Origin: JAWKZG01 sp041396125
GTDB lineage: Bacteria > Pseudomonadota > Gammaproteobacteria > Competibacterales > Competibacteraceae
NCBI GenBank assembly: GCA_041396125.1
Contig: JAWKZG010000001.1
Span: forward strand, 372,001-436,000
Direction: 5' to 3'
Length of the DNA stretch: 64,000 bases
Part shown: positions 1 through 8,356 of the stretch, in pieces
How positions within the stretch are numbered: the stretch's first letter is position 1
Layout: every line of letters begins with the position of its first letter
Notes under the pieces: model-generated
Told to the model about the DNA's origin: nothing
What the model saw: only the letters and a program-made list of their open reading frames with translations
Databases searched by the model: none
Translations under genes and position numbers: made by a program

Positions 1-276
1 GCCTGCCCGCTCACCCAGATTTTCACTGAGTTTACCGGCTTGCTGCGCGATTTCATCCAGCACTACAGTATTGGAGGCTTGATGGTTAGCATTAATAGCA
101 GGACTGGTGTCTGGAGTTTGCGATGCTGAGTCACTTGTCTCAGGCGTGTTAGAGGACTGGGGGACTTCAGGTGTTGCATCATTGGATGCAGAAGACTCAT
201 CACTGGGATTATGGATAGGTGGGTTCTCGGTTTTGGTCTTGGTTCGTTTTGTCTTGGCTGTTGCCGTATTGCTCAT
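1..276 (-). CDS. hypothetical protein, N-terminal part (runs off window)
   Basis: An open frame starts at an ATG at 276 (minus strand) behind a good AAGGAG ribosome site and stays open to base 1, giving 92 codons. The first ~16 residues are Lys/Thr rich (TAKTKRTKTKTE). About 50 residues rich in Pro, Ser, Thr, Asp and Asn follow and are probably disordered. The last ~20 (VVLDEIAQQAGKLSEN) look like the start of an amphipathic helix. There is no signal peptide or membrane segment. The family is not recognised; the architecture (basic disordered head, then helix) would suit a phasin-like or DNA/granule-associated protein, but that is a guess. It diverges from the gene at 564, and an FNR-type box lies in the shared intergenic region, so it may be oxygen-regulated. 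Confidence 0.7.
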   Translation of the reverse strand, partial: MSNTATAKTKRTKTKTENPPIHNPSDESSASNDATPEVPQSSNTPETSDSASQTPDTSPAINANHQASNTVVLDEIAQQAGKLSENLGERAG

Positions 277-450
277 GCTGCTCTCCTTATCATCAGGATA
301 TGTTTATGCGATCAAAAAAAGTTATTTTGACCGGGGTATGCTGCAAATTGGTTAAACTCCACTTCTGCCGGTCCCGCCGCAATCAACAGCAGCCAAGATA
401 GCTATTCCCGCCCGTTTATCGCAGCATAAATCAGTACCATCCACAAGAGA

Positions 451-464
451 TTGATCTGGATCAA
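451..464. promoter_or_regulatory. FNR/Anr-type operator
   Basis: Perfect dyad TTGAT-CTGG-ATCAA, which matches the FNR/Anr/Dnr consensus TTGAT-N4-ATCAA. It lies in the 287-base gap between the divergent genes at 276 and 564, centred about 107 bases upstream of the latter start. An AT-rich stretch (tttttttaatg, tatataa) follows and could hold the -10 element of the rightward promoter. Anaerobic activation of the kinase-like gene is inferred. Confidence 0.75.
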
Positions 465-563
465 TGCTATATCAGATGAGCAATAGTAGTTTTTTTAATG
501 TCCTATATAAAAACGGGATACGGGTTACATTGCGGATAATTTGATAGCAAAAAGGTATGTTTT

Positions 564-1291
564 ATGAGTTTAGTTAATCCTGTTGAACATTATTTGCAGG
601 CGATGAGCCATCTCCAGACCACTGATCAATTCAAACCGCAACAATGGCCTTTTGTGACAATATCACGCGAAATGAAACGCGAAGCGGGTGCCTGTGGTCA
701 TACGGTGGCAGAGGCATTGCTGCAGGCTGTGCGAGGTGAAAAGGCTCAAGGTGCTGTCTGGGATGACTGGCAGGTTTTTGATCAGCGCCTGTGTGAACTG
801 GTACTCGAGAACAAAGATCTGCAGGTCTCTCTGGACGCGCTGCTGGAAGAGCGCTATCAGAATCAGATCGGTGAATTCGTGCTGGAATTATTTGGCCGTC
901 AAAGCCCGCAGGATCTGGTCGTCAAGCGTGTTTCGGAAACCGTGCGTTCGCTGGCCATGCTCGGGAAGGCTATTATTGTGGGGCGGGCCGGGGCTTTATC
1001 ACGCGCGATTTGCCTGGAGGTGTACATATTCGCCTGGTAGCGCCTGAAGCCTTTCGGGTGCGGACACTGATGCGGCAGGAAAGCATCAGCGAGGCTGAGG
1101 CGAAAACGCTGATGGTGCAGCGTGATCTGAATCGACATCGTCTGCTCAAAAACCATTTTCACGCAGCTATTGAGGATCCGCTGTTATACGATGCCGTGTG
1201 GAATATGGAGCGTGTTTCGGTTGAAACAGTTGTTGCCGCAACCTTGGAACTGATCCGGGCGCGGCAGCAAACGCACGCTTATAAATCCTGA
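564..1291 (+). pseudogene. cytidylate kinase-like family protein, frameshifted
   Basis: The first frame (564 to about 985) encodes an AAA_26/cytidylate-kinase-like protein. It opens with WPFVTISREM, followed by an acidic/Gln-rich helix region and the core AIIVGRAG. The remainder continues in another frame as GFITRDLPGGVHIRLVAPE and runs to a stop at 1291 with the family's typical helical C-terminus (RDLNRHRLLKNHF). The two halves join perfectly if one G is added to the GGGG run at 990-993, giving about 242 residues, normal for this family. In-frame translation ends early at about 1040. The start ATG at 564 has AAAAAGG about 8 bases upstream. Such kinase-like proteins occur in anaerobic respiration and stress contexts, but their substrate is generally unproven. 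An FNR box sits upstream. The lesion could be a sequencing error. Confidence 0.7.
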
Positions 1292-1299
1292 CGGTATGC

Positions 1300-1626
1300 T
1301 CACAGGCCGAACAGCTTGGATTCCTGCTGTACAATTTTTATCGCTAGGCGGTACGCATTGATTTCATAGTGGCCGCTGTTTATTGCTCTACGCAATGCAT
1401 TGATTTTATTCATGTCTAGAGTCTCTGTTCGGGTGGGGGGCGCTAGTTTGTGAGTTGTCATGTCGGATCCGTCTTGCTGGCGCGGTGGATTCGTGCAGGA
1501 ACCTGTGCTGGTGTCTGTTAGCTCTGCTTTTATGGTGGACTCTGACGGGATTGCAGCTGACGCGGCAGAATCTTCAGGTTGTGCACACCGATTCAGCAAA
1601 TTTACTCCTGCCGGTTTAATCATCAT
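1300..1626 (-). CDS. flgM: anti-sigma-28 factor FlgM-like
   Basis: A protein of about 108 residues begins MMIKPAGVNLLN, a Lys/Pro/Gly-containing start like that of FlgM proteins. It has a Ser/Thr/Pro-rich disordered middle and ends with the FlgM helical motif KINALRRAINSGHYEIN followed by AIKIVQQE. FlgM binds FliA and holds flagellar late genes off until the hook is built, when it is exported. I chose the ATG at 1626 because AAGG lies about 8 bases upstream and the longer frame adds an unrelated head. FliA lies 2.4 kb away. Neither flgA nor flgN is adjacent, which is unusual. The C-terminal helix region is convincing; the rest is low-complexity, so the call is good but not certain. Confidence 0.65.
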   Translation of the reverse strand: MMIKPAGVNLLNRCAQPEDSAASAAIPSESTIKAELTDTSTGSCTNPPRQQDGSDMTTHKLAPPTRTETLDMNKINALRRAINSGHYEINAYRLAIKIVQQESKLFGL

Positions 1627-2317
1627 ACAGAATGCCTTAGATACTTTTTGAGAAGAGCGCAGTACCGGTACCAATAGGAGACCACTGGAGGCCATTGGTT
1701 GCGGGCAGCGCGTGATACTCCTGGATTATTATTCGCATGTATGCAACGGCGGGCGGCGCGATCAGTATCCGTCCGCAATGGCAACATACTATCGGGTAGT
1801 ATCGGCATGCTGGATGCTGACTTTACAAGCTTTTCCACGCTCTTACAGCTGCGTGTCGTGCGCTGGGTGCAGCGTCTTGCGTTCGACCGACAAGGTCACT
1901 TAGTGACCAACTTTTACACTGATCCACTGCTCATGAGCCGGATTGGAAATCCTACCTGTCACTGTGATAAGCATTTGCGTCAAAAAACAGTTAATGTATT
2001 TATGACGTGACGCCAAATTAATGGCACAAAAGATGCTTTTGTCCTGTTATCGTAGAAAGAATTTTAGTGCGAAGGGTGGTTAGCTCATCGGTTGGCCTTG
2101 ATCGGGTGCAGCACGGTGTAATGCCCTTAGCCGAGGGACATAGGCCAGCAACGACGGTCTCAAAACGAGCCGTATGCGCTTGCTGAATGTTGTCAGATAC
2201 AGCGCTAAACAGGCACAAGCGACAAAATTGAGACTCCGTGTCAGTTATAGTTTTGTGGGGGTACGGTTTGATAATCTATTCATTTTGGCTATTAAGAGCA
2301 GCTTCTGGAACACCAGT
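1627..2317. other. 691-base intergenic region between flgM and fleQ
   Basis: No convincing gene on either strand. Open frames here have no recognisable domain and unnatural composition, and no flgA-like gene could be found where one is usually located. The stretch contains a sigma-54-like promoter at 2022-2036 and an AT-rich segment at 1985-2025. Bases 2060-2270 show nothing identifiable. Confidence 0.5.
2022..2036 (+). promoter_or_regulatory. candidate sigma-54 promoter
   Basis: TGGCACAAAAGATGC has GG and GC dinucleotides with the -24/-12 spacing required by RpoN and a full TGGCAC half. It lies about 280 bases upstream of fleQ and points towards it. In Pseudomonas fleQ is sigma-70 dependent, so an RpoN promoter here would be an autoregulatory variant. 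This is a motif match only. Confidence 0.35.
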
Positions 2318-3751
2318 ATGACAATGTTAGCGCTGATAATTGATGATGATCCGGATCGCATTGAGGAAATTCAATTTCACTTAAAAAACATCGGCAATTG
2401 GCAGGTAGCCACGAGCTCTTATGCGGAAAGTGAGCAGAAGCTGAAAGATTCGCGGACACTGCGGGTCGTCTTCCTTGGATATTGCAAAGATGCACAGCAA
2501 TTTGAGCAAAGTATTCAAGTAATCAAGCAACGTGATGCAGATCTGCCAATTGTGGCCGTTTTTGACCAGAAACCGGATACCGAGAGTATCGCGCCGTTTC
2601 ACGAACTCTGTTGCAGCATCATTAACCGGCCTTTACATCCGGAGCAATTGCAGCAAACACTCACGGAAGTAAATACTTGGCGCCGGCGGCGCCGGCAGAC
2701 CCAGCCGCGTCGTCCTCTGGAACTGTTCCGCTCCCTGAGCGGTAGCAGCGAAGCGGTTAATGGCATTACGAAATTGATCTATCGAGTGGCACCGACGGAT
2801 GCAACAGTGCTTATAACGGGGCCATCAGGAACCGGTAAAGAAGTCGTGGCCCGAAAAATTCATTATTTCTCGGCACGACGCGATAAGCCTTTTGTTCCTG
2901 TGAACTGTGGTGCTATTCCCGATACCTTGCTGGAAAGTGAGCTGTTCGGTTATGAAAAAGGTGCATTTACCGGCGCTATCACCAGCCGGCAAGGGCGCTT
3001 TGAATTAGCCCAGGGAGGGACCTTGTTCCTGGATGAAATTGGTGACATGCCGCTGATCATGCAGGTCAAGTTGTTGCGGGTACTGCAAGAGCGGGTTTTT
3101 GAACGTATCGGCAGCAACAAGGTGATCACAGCTGATGTGCGTATCGTGGCTGCGACCCACCGTGATCTGGAATCCATGATCAGCAACGGTGACTTTCGGG
3201 AAGATCTGTATTATCGCCTCAATGTGTTCCCGATTGATATTCCCCCTCTGCGTGATCGAGTTGAGGATTTGCCGGATCTGGTGCGTGACCTGCTGGCGCG
3301 CATTCGGCACGAACAGGATGTCGAATTCAGTCTGGCCCCAGATGTTATCAACTGTCTGAGCCGATATGAGTGGCCAGGTAATATTCGTGAGCTGGCCAAC
3401 CTGATGGAACGGCTCGCTATCCTTTATCCGGGGCAGGAAATAGAAGTGGGGGATTTGCCCGCCAAGTTCCGCAATCCCGGTGCTCCTTTGCTTGGAAATA
3501 CGCTGCCGGCTGCCCCTGTTGAGCCTAATACATCTGTCAGCGGAAGTTCTGCTATCTCACTGCCGGAGGAAGGACTCGATCTGAAACAGTACCTAACGGA
3601 TATTGAATCCCGTTTTATCTATGCTGCTTTAGACAAGGCTGATGGGGTTGTTGCGCAGGCTGCTGAGCTATTACATATGCGCCGTACTACGCTGGTTGAG
3701 AAGATGCGCAAATATCAAATTAGCCGCCCGAACGAGACGACAGCTCCCTGA
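2318..3751 (+). CDS. fleQ: sigma-54-dependent flagellar master regulator FleQ
   Basis: Transcription factor of about 477 residues. The N-terminal ~120 residues form a degenerate receiver (FleQ) domain (LALIIDDDPDRIEEI). A linker with an Arg-rich patch leads to a full AAA+ sigma-54 activator domain. Walker A is GPSGTGKE, the sigma-54 contact loop is GAFTGA, Walker B is GGTLFLDEIGD, and the arginine-finger region includes FREDLYYRLNVFPI. The C-terminus is a Fis-type helix-turn-helix (AAELLHMRRTTLVEKMRK). FleQ activates flagellar promoters with RpoN and is antagonised by FleN; in pseudomonads it also binds c-di-GMP. The ATG at 2318 was chosen over an in-frame upstream start because homology begins there and GGAA lies about 9 bases upstream. 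The frame is intact, unlike its partner fleN. Confidence 0.92.
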   Translation: MTMLALIIDDDPDRIEEIQFHLKNIGNWQVATSSYAESEQKLKDSRTLRVVFLGYCKDAQQFEQSIQVIKQRDADLPIVAVFDQKPDTESIAPFHELCCSIINRPLHPEQLQQTLTEVNTWRRRRRQTQPRRPLELFRSLSGSSEAVNGITKLIYRVAPTDATVLITGPSGTGKEVVARKIHYFSARRDKPFVPVNCGAIPDTLLESELFGYEKGAFTGAITSRQGRFELAQGGTLFLDEIGDMPLIMQVKLLRVLQERVFERIGSNKVITADVRIVAATHRDLESMISNGDFREDLYYRLNVFPIDIPPLRDRVEDLPDLVRDLLARIRHEQDVEFSLAPDVINCLSRYEWPGNIRELANLMERLAILYPGQEIEVGDLPAKFRNPGAPLLGNTLPAAPVEPNTSVSGSSAISLPEEGLDLKQYLTDIESRFIYAALDKADGVVAQAAELLHMRRTTLVEKMRKYQISRPNETTAP

Positions 3752-3756
3752 ACGAA

Positions 3757-3843
3757 ATGCTGCCGGAAGGCAGCTATCTGCATTACACGTTTGGCTGGGA
3801 TGCCGGCGTGATCCTGCCGATTGTCAAAATCGGCACGGTTCAA
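3757..3843 (+). other. short coding-like remnant of unknown origin
   Basis: In the frame +1 to fleQ, a 28-codon stretch beginning at an ATG just after the fleQ stop reads MLPEGSYLHYTFGW and ends VKIGTVQ. The aromatic/hydrophobic composition and GC-rich third positions look like real protein. No ribosome site precedes the ATG and the frame extends back into the 3' end of fleQ. It could be the tail of a truncated gene. No family recognised. Confidence 0.2.
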
Positions 3844-3913
3844 TGAGCAAACAAATTACGCTATTGATGTTTTGAAAGTTGCTGGAGAAGACCGGGGCGC
3901 TTATTGCGATCGC

Positions 3914-3949
3914 CCCGTAATAGAGCCTAGACCCGTAATAGAGCCTAGA
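3914..3949. repeat. two tandem 18-bp direct repeats
   Basis: CCCGTAATAGAGCCTAGA occurs twice head to tail, followed by a decaying ATAGAG/AATGAG tail. It sits between the convergent ends of fleQ and fliA. It may be a replication-slippage product; no function is visible. Confidence 0.8.
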
Positions 3950-3980
3950 ATAGAGAATGAGAATGGCCGGTTTTGGAGGG

Positions 3981-4742
3981 TTAATGACTCAGCTTGGTTT
4001 TCAAACGTGTTAAAGCCTGGCTGTGCAACTGGCTGATTCTTGATTCACTGACCCCTAGCACGGCACCAATTTCTTTTAGATTCAGATGCTCGTCATAGTA
4101 GAGCGCCAATACCAATTTTTCCCGTTTGGGGAGTCCATCGATTGCGCTGGCCAGTAATTCCAGCATATGTTCCTGATCAGCCAGCTCTTCCGGTAAGGGC
4201 AATGAAGAGACAAGAAAATTGTCGCTGTCTTCATTCTCAGTGCCAAGGTCTTCAATTGAAAGCAGTTTGTGGCTGTGCAAGTTCGCTATGACCTGATGAT
4301 ATTCGTGTTGCGTCATGCCCAAATGAGCAATAATGTCCTGCTCCCGGGCTTCACCACCACTGGCCGTTTCGATATGGCGAACTGCAGCAGCGACTTCGCG
4401 CGCTTTCCGGTGTAATGAGCGCGGTGCCCAGGCGTTCTTGCGAATTTCATCCAGCATGGCGCCGCGCACGCGCCGGTCTGCGAAGGTAGCAAAACTGGCC
4501 CCTTTGCTGTCATCGAAACGTTGGGCGGCTTCTAATAAACCCAGCATGCCAGCCTGGATCAAGTCATCAATCTGTACCGAAGTGGGCAAGCGTGCGATTA
4601 AGTGATGGGCGGCCCGGCGTACCAGTGCACAATGCTGGTTGACCAAGTCGTTAATGGCATCAGCTGTAAGCCCGCTTTTGACTGGATTGCTGTACTGCGG
4701 CGCAAAATTTTGCGCTTGATTGGTTAAACCATTCATTGTCAT
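3981..4742 (-). CDS. fliA: flagellar sigma factor FliA (sigma-28)
   Basis: The 253-residue sigma factor has region 2 (LVRRAAHHLIARLPTSVQ, then DDLIQAGMLGLLEAAQRFD and FATFADRRVRGAMLDEIR), region 3 (PRSLHRKAREV) and region 4 (LPKREKLVLALYYDEHLNL, then IGAVLGVSESRISQLHSQA). It directs transcription of late flagellar and chemotaxis genes. The ATG at 4742 follows GAGGAG at a 4-base spacing; a second in-frame ATG follows two codons later. The fleN stop codon overlaps this ribosome site, so the two genes are translationally coupled, as in other gammaproteobacteria (fleN-fliA). The frame is intact. Confidence 0.93.
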   Translation of the reverse strand: MTMNGLTNQAQNFAPQYSNPVKSGLTADAINDLVNQHCALVRRAAHHLIARLPTSVQIDDLIQAGMLGLLEAAQRFDDSKGASFATFADRRVRGAMLDEIRKNAWAPRSLHRKAREVAAAVRHIETASGGEAREQDIIAHLGMTQHEYHQVIANLHSHKLLSIEDLGTENEDSDNFLVSSLPLPEELADQEHMLELLASAIDGLPKREKLVLALYYDEHLNLKEIGAVLGVSESRISQLHSQALTRLKTKLSH

Positions 4743-4750
4743 CCATCTCC

Positions 4751-5612
4751 TCAATTTAAATCGTTTGCTACGATTTGCTCGATAAAAAACTGTAAGCCGC
4801 CGCTGCCGCTCGGGCGCGGCCACTGCATGAGCTGTTCCGCCAGGGTATGAAAGGCTAATGCAGAAGCGCTGTTAGGGTAAGCGTTCACCACAGTTGTTTG
4901 CGTTTTAACAGCGCGTTTCAGTTTGGAATCCTCTGGTATGCACCGAAAAACAGGGGGTAACATCTGGCGTATGCTCGGATGCACGCAGAATCTGAGATAA
5001 ATATCACGACCTACTTTAGAAGCTGGCTAATCCGGTTGACGAGAATATGAAACTTGCGCACGCTGCACTCCTGGTTCAGTACCCGGATCAGTGCACTGGC
5101 ATCAGCAAATGAGGTTGGCTCGTCACTGATGACTACAATGATGTCATGAGCTGCACGGCAGAAATTCACAACGTTATCGTTGATGCCCGGCGCTAAATCG
5201 ACCAGCAGTACATCCGGTATGACATCCAGCTGGCTGAACGCAGCGACGATGCCGACATACTCGGTCGGTTTCAGGGTTGCCAGTCTTTGATTGCCTGTAC
5301 TCGCCGGAATAATCTGAATACCGCCTGGCCCCGGCAGGATGATGTCTTGCAGGCTTTTCTCGCCGCTGATGACCTGCGTTATATTGCAGCGTGGTCTTAA
5401 GCCCAGTGACACGCAGACATTGGCCAGACTCAGATCCGCATCCATCACCAGAACCTGCTGCTCAAAACTGGCAAGTGCCTGGGCCAAATTGATAGCGATA
5501 TTAGTTTTACCAACACCACCCTTGCCGCTGGCGACACAGATAACGCGTGTCGGCTGACGCGTAACGGCTTATAGGCTTGCTGTGGTGAGGCCTTCAGGCT
5601 TGATGCTGGCAT
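4751..5612 (-). pseudogene. fleN: flagellar number regulator FleN/FlhG, two frameshifts
   Basis: MinD/ParA-type ATPase split over three frames. A short N-terminus (MPASSLKASPQQ) is read in one frame. The deviant Walker A (ASGKGGVGKTN), the switch MDADLSLANV and the core up to HILVNRISQLL lie in a second. The C-terminus (VGRDIYLRF, RCIPEDSKLKRAV, AYPNSASALAF) lies in a third. Both junctions, at about 5560 and 5012, are repaired by adding one base each, giving about 287 residues, normal for FleN. As written, the P-loop frame has no start codon and the core ends early at 5011. FleN limits flagellar number by inhibiting FleQ. The stop overlaps the fliA ribosome site. No flhF lies upstream. Confidence 0.85.
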
Positions 5613-6297
5613 GGGCAACCTATCGCTTTCCGGGTACGAAACGATCATGCGGTGAGTCGCTTCGCAGAAATTTCAGATAAACAGATTGCAAACACACAGA
5701 TCAGCCTCGGTCCGGGGTCGCCGCATGATGACTCACACCTGGCGTAGTCTTCACAGCTACTGTCATTTGGCACAGAGTATTCCAGGTTATGCTGGTTGTT
5801 TCAGTGTAACTGATTGTTATTATTAGTTTTCCGGTGACTTTTTTTCATAAGCTTCTATGTTTATTATCTGTCTGCGCACTTTTGATTGGGCTGTTAATGA
5901 CTCAAGAACCCGTCTTGGTTTCACAATGCAGTTAAGCGAATCCTGCTGCAGTACTTATTGAGCAATAAAAATGCCACTTCTTTATTTTTTTATAACTATT
6001 TGATTTTAAATAATTAATTATGCTCTACGAAAAGATGATAAACCTTTTTGCCAAGGAATGGCTTTATTTCGTAAAGGTCGTCAAATTTTTGTCAGTTGTT
6101 GCCCACGCCAGTTTATCTGGCCACAACAGTGGGGCTGTCGAGACAAACGGAGCTATCTGAGAACAAGCCTATAGACCAGGGAATCAGGGGCAGAACTGTG
6201 TATAAAGAACATCGATTCAAGAGGCAGGTAGTTCTTGTTTTTTACTGTGCGCACCCCAATGTAAATGCACATAGAACATTTACAGGTCTAACCGATC
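5613..6297. other. 685-base intergenic region, AT-rich centre
   Basis: Separates the divergent fleN and trxC genes. Bases about 5820-6060 are markedly AT-rich (runs of T, gattttaaataattaatta). No gene, tRNA or clear operator was recognised; flhF or flhA would be expected here in a typical flagellar cluster and are absent. Confidence 0.5.
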
Positions 6298-6743
6298 ATG
6301 AACGAATCTCTCACCTTGTTTGTCCAGCTGCGACACCGTCAACCGTCTGCCTGCCGCAGCTGGGCAAGGGGGGGAAGTGCGGCCACTGCAAACAGCCGTT
6401 ATTCAGCGGTCAGCCGATGGAACTCAACAGCGCTAATTTTCGCCGCCATGTCGGCCAGAGCGATATCCCGGTAGTGGTGGATTGTTGGGCTCCATGGTGC
6501 GGACCCTGTCGAGCGATGGCCCCGGTATTTGAACAGGCTGCAGCGCGTTTGGAACCCCATTTCCGCCTGGCCAAGCTGAATACCGATCAGGCTCAGGAGT
6601 TGGCCGGACAGCTGCAGATCCGCAGCATTCCGACCTTGCTGGTATTTCGTCAAGGGCAGGAGCTGGCGCGGCAATCGGGTGCTTTAGATCTGGGTAGCCT
6701 GCTGCGCTGGGTGCAGCAATATGCTGTTGCCCAGGTGGCCTGA
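6298..6743 (+). pseudogene. trxC: thioredoxin 2 (TrxC), frame breaks in the zinc-finger region
   Basis: The thioredoxin fold is intact from about 6400: IPVVVDCWAPWCGPCRAMAP with the WCGPC active site and cis-proline region IRSIPTLLVF. Ahead of it TrxC should carry two CxxC zinc motifs. The second (CGHC) is present. The N-terminal part can be recovered only by switching frame three times: MNESLT, then LVCPA, then CDTVNRLPAA, then QLGKGGKCGHC. Each junction within 6315-6362 looks like one or two missing bases. As written, a long in-frame start at 6096 gives an unnatural head and destroys the first zinc pair (CPAA). TrxC is a cytosolic disulfide reductase linked to oxidative stress. pcm follows after 7 bases. 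Confidence 0.82.
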
Positions 6744-6750
6744 TCAGGCC

Positions 6751-7401
6751 ATGGCTGATGTTGCCACCCGCCGTGCCAGAATGGTTACCCATCAGTTGGT
6801 AGCACGCGGTATCCAAGATCCCAAAGTATTGGATGCGATGGGTAGCGTGCCACGCGAGCAATTCGTGCCTGCCGAGAGTGCTGTGCATGCCTATGAGGAC
6901 AGACCTCTGGCGCTCCTGGCCGGTCAGACTATTTCCCAGCCATATATCGTGGCCCTGATGATTGAGGCCTTACAGTTGCAGGGCGGTGAGCGGGTGCTGG
7001 ATATCGGTACGGGTTCCGGCTATGCAGCAGCAGTGTTGAGCCGGATTGCCGCCTGGGTTGACAGCGTGGAACGTATTCCTGAGTTGCTGGCCTTTGCCGA
7101 ACCGCGGTTGAGTCAATTGAATTATGACAATATCTCGACGCATTTAGGTGATGGCACGATGGGCTGGCCTGAGAACGCACCTTATGATGCGATTCTGGTC
7201 AGTGCCGCCGGTCCGGCAATTCCTGCGCAGCTACGGGTGCAATTGGCACCGGGTGGTCGCCTGGTGATGCCGGTCGGACCGGAACTTGGCAGCCAGATGC
7301 TGTGGCGTGAAACCCGTACAGGGACGGACGATTATACGCGTGAATCATTAGGTGAGGTTCGCTTCGTACCGCTGCTGGGTGAGCAGGGATGGCGCGTGTA
7401 A
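6751..7401 (+). CDS. pcm: protein-L-isoaspartate O-methyltransferase
   Basis: The 216-residue enzyme methylates isoaspartyl residues in damaged proteins using S-adenosylmethionine. Visible motifs are GRx substrate-side AGQTISQPYIVALM, SAM motif I VLDIGTGSGYAAAVL and the post-motif DAILVSAAG with APGGRLVMPVG. The ATG at 6751 is used because homology starts at MADVATRRARMV; the upstream in-frame start overlaps trxC. It probably forms an operon with trxC as a small protein-repair pair. It ends 34 bases before the convergent end of atpG. Length is usual for the family. Confidence 0.93.
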   Translation: MADVATRRARMVTHQLVARGIQDPKVLDAMGSVPREQFVPAESAVHAYEDRPLALLAGQTISQPYIVALMIEALQLQGGERVLDIGTGSGYAAAVLSRIAAWVDSVERIPELLAFAEPRLSQLNYDNISTHLGDGTMGWPENAPYDAILVSAAGPAIPAQLRVQLAPGGRLVMPVGPELGSQMLWRETRTGTDDYTRESLGEVRFVPLLGEQGWRV

Positions 7402-7435
7402 TGAGTAATATATTATAGACTTAGGATTTACAGAC

Positions 7436-8356
7436 TTAAGTGCCTGGCGTGGAGCGCTTGAGCCGACGCAGTGATTCATCCAGTCCCTCTGCGCTGAGCA
7501 GAATGACTTCGATTTCTTCCGTGATTTCCTCCTGCCGCAGACTGCGTGATCGGCGCGCCAGCGTCGTCAGCGTTTGTTCCAGATGCGATACTGCACCTCC
7601 CATATGCTCTACCCGGCGATGGTTTTCCGCCATCAGCGAGGAATAGATCGTTTCGTGCAGTACGGCAAACAGATAATGGTCAACCAGCTCACTGAAAAAA
7701 GTGGCTGGCGGCAGGTTCAGCATGGGTGCCTGAGTAGCGTACGTGGCGGGCGGCTCAGTGTGTTGGAAGGGGGGTAGCAGCTGACGGTTGAGCGGCTGCC
7801 CGGAGCTCTGTTGGTTGTGATAGACAAGACGCAGATTCAGTTGTCCGTGGCGGGCCTGCAGTGCCCCGATGGCATCAATTAAAGCATTCAGCACAGTGGG
7901 CACTTCTTCCACCACACTCGGGCCGCTCAGGCGGGCAGCAACGCGTGTATCGTGTTCCAGCCGGTCGCACAGCTTACGCCCCAGCGCGATTAAACGCGGC
8001 GTTGCGGGATTATTGTGTGCGTCTGTTCGTGTCGGCGGCGCGTCCGTGTTAGTGATGGGGGCGAGCTGTTGCAACAGGCGCTGATTGAAATCGCCGCAAA
8101 AACCGCGCTCGGAGCCAAACAGCACAATAACATCGAGGGTGGGCTGACGGACCTCGGGTGAGGTACTGATGAACGGGAAAAAATGCTGAAAATCCCCCGC
8201 TATATTTTCGATAGCCTTCACCGCTTGTTGCTGGGCGTCCAGAAAACGGGCCAGTTTATGCGTTTCCATCAATGCCAGATTTTTCATGGCGTTCAGGATG
8301 CCCCGGATTTCATGCAATTGCTGCAGATGCTGCTGCAGCTCCCGCCGCCGGCTCAC
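7436..8356 (-). CDS. atpG: N-type F-ATPase gamma subunit AtpG
   Basis: Central stalk subunit of about 306 residues. The N-terminal coiled coil is recognisable (SRRRELQQHLQQLHEIR, then MKNLALMETHKLAR), as are the VIVLFGSERGFCGDFNQRLL core and the C-terminal helix (YSSLMAENHRRVEHMGGAVSHL) that rotates inside the alpha3beta3 ring. It starts at GTG 8356, overlapping the atpA stop (GTGA), the tight coupling expected in this operon; an earlier in-frame start would overlap atpA further. It is the last gene of the leftward operon, the usual place of atpG in N-ATPase clusters. The frame is intact although atpA just upstream is heavily damaged. It is longer than a standard gamma subunit because of a Pro/Thr-rich insert at about residues 125-150. 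Confidence 0.88.
   Translation of the reverse strand: MSRRRELQQHLQQLHEIRGILNAMKNLALMETHKLARFLDAQQQAVKAIENIAGDFQHFFPFISTSPEVRQPTLDVIVLFGSERGFCGDFNQRLLQQLAPITNTDAPPTRTDAHNNPATPRLIALGRKLCDRLEHDTRVAARLSGPSVVEEVPTVLNALIDAIGALQARHGQLNLRLVYHNQQSSGQPLNRQLLPPFQHTEPPATYATQAPMLNLPPATFFSELVDHYLFAVLHETIYSSLMAENHRRVEHMGGAVSHLEQTLTTLARRSRSLRQEEITEEIEVILLSAEGLDESLRRLKRSTPGT

Noticed and set aside
1699..2010. Small plus-strand gene between flgM and fleQ
   Set aside because: No ribosome site, no recognisable domain, Arg/Cys-rich composition; a faint FlgA-like phrase is on the wrong strand.
6096..6743. A 215-residue thioredoxin with a long novel N-terminal domain
   Set aside because: The extra head is out-of-frame translation of upstream DNA; the known TrxC zinc-finger residues appear in other frames around 6298-6362, so frame breaks are the better explanation.
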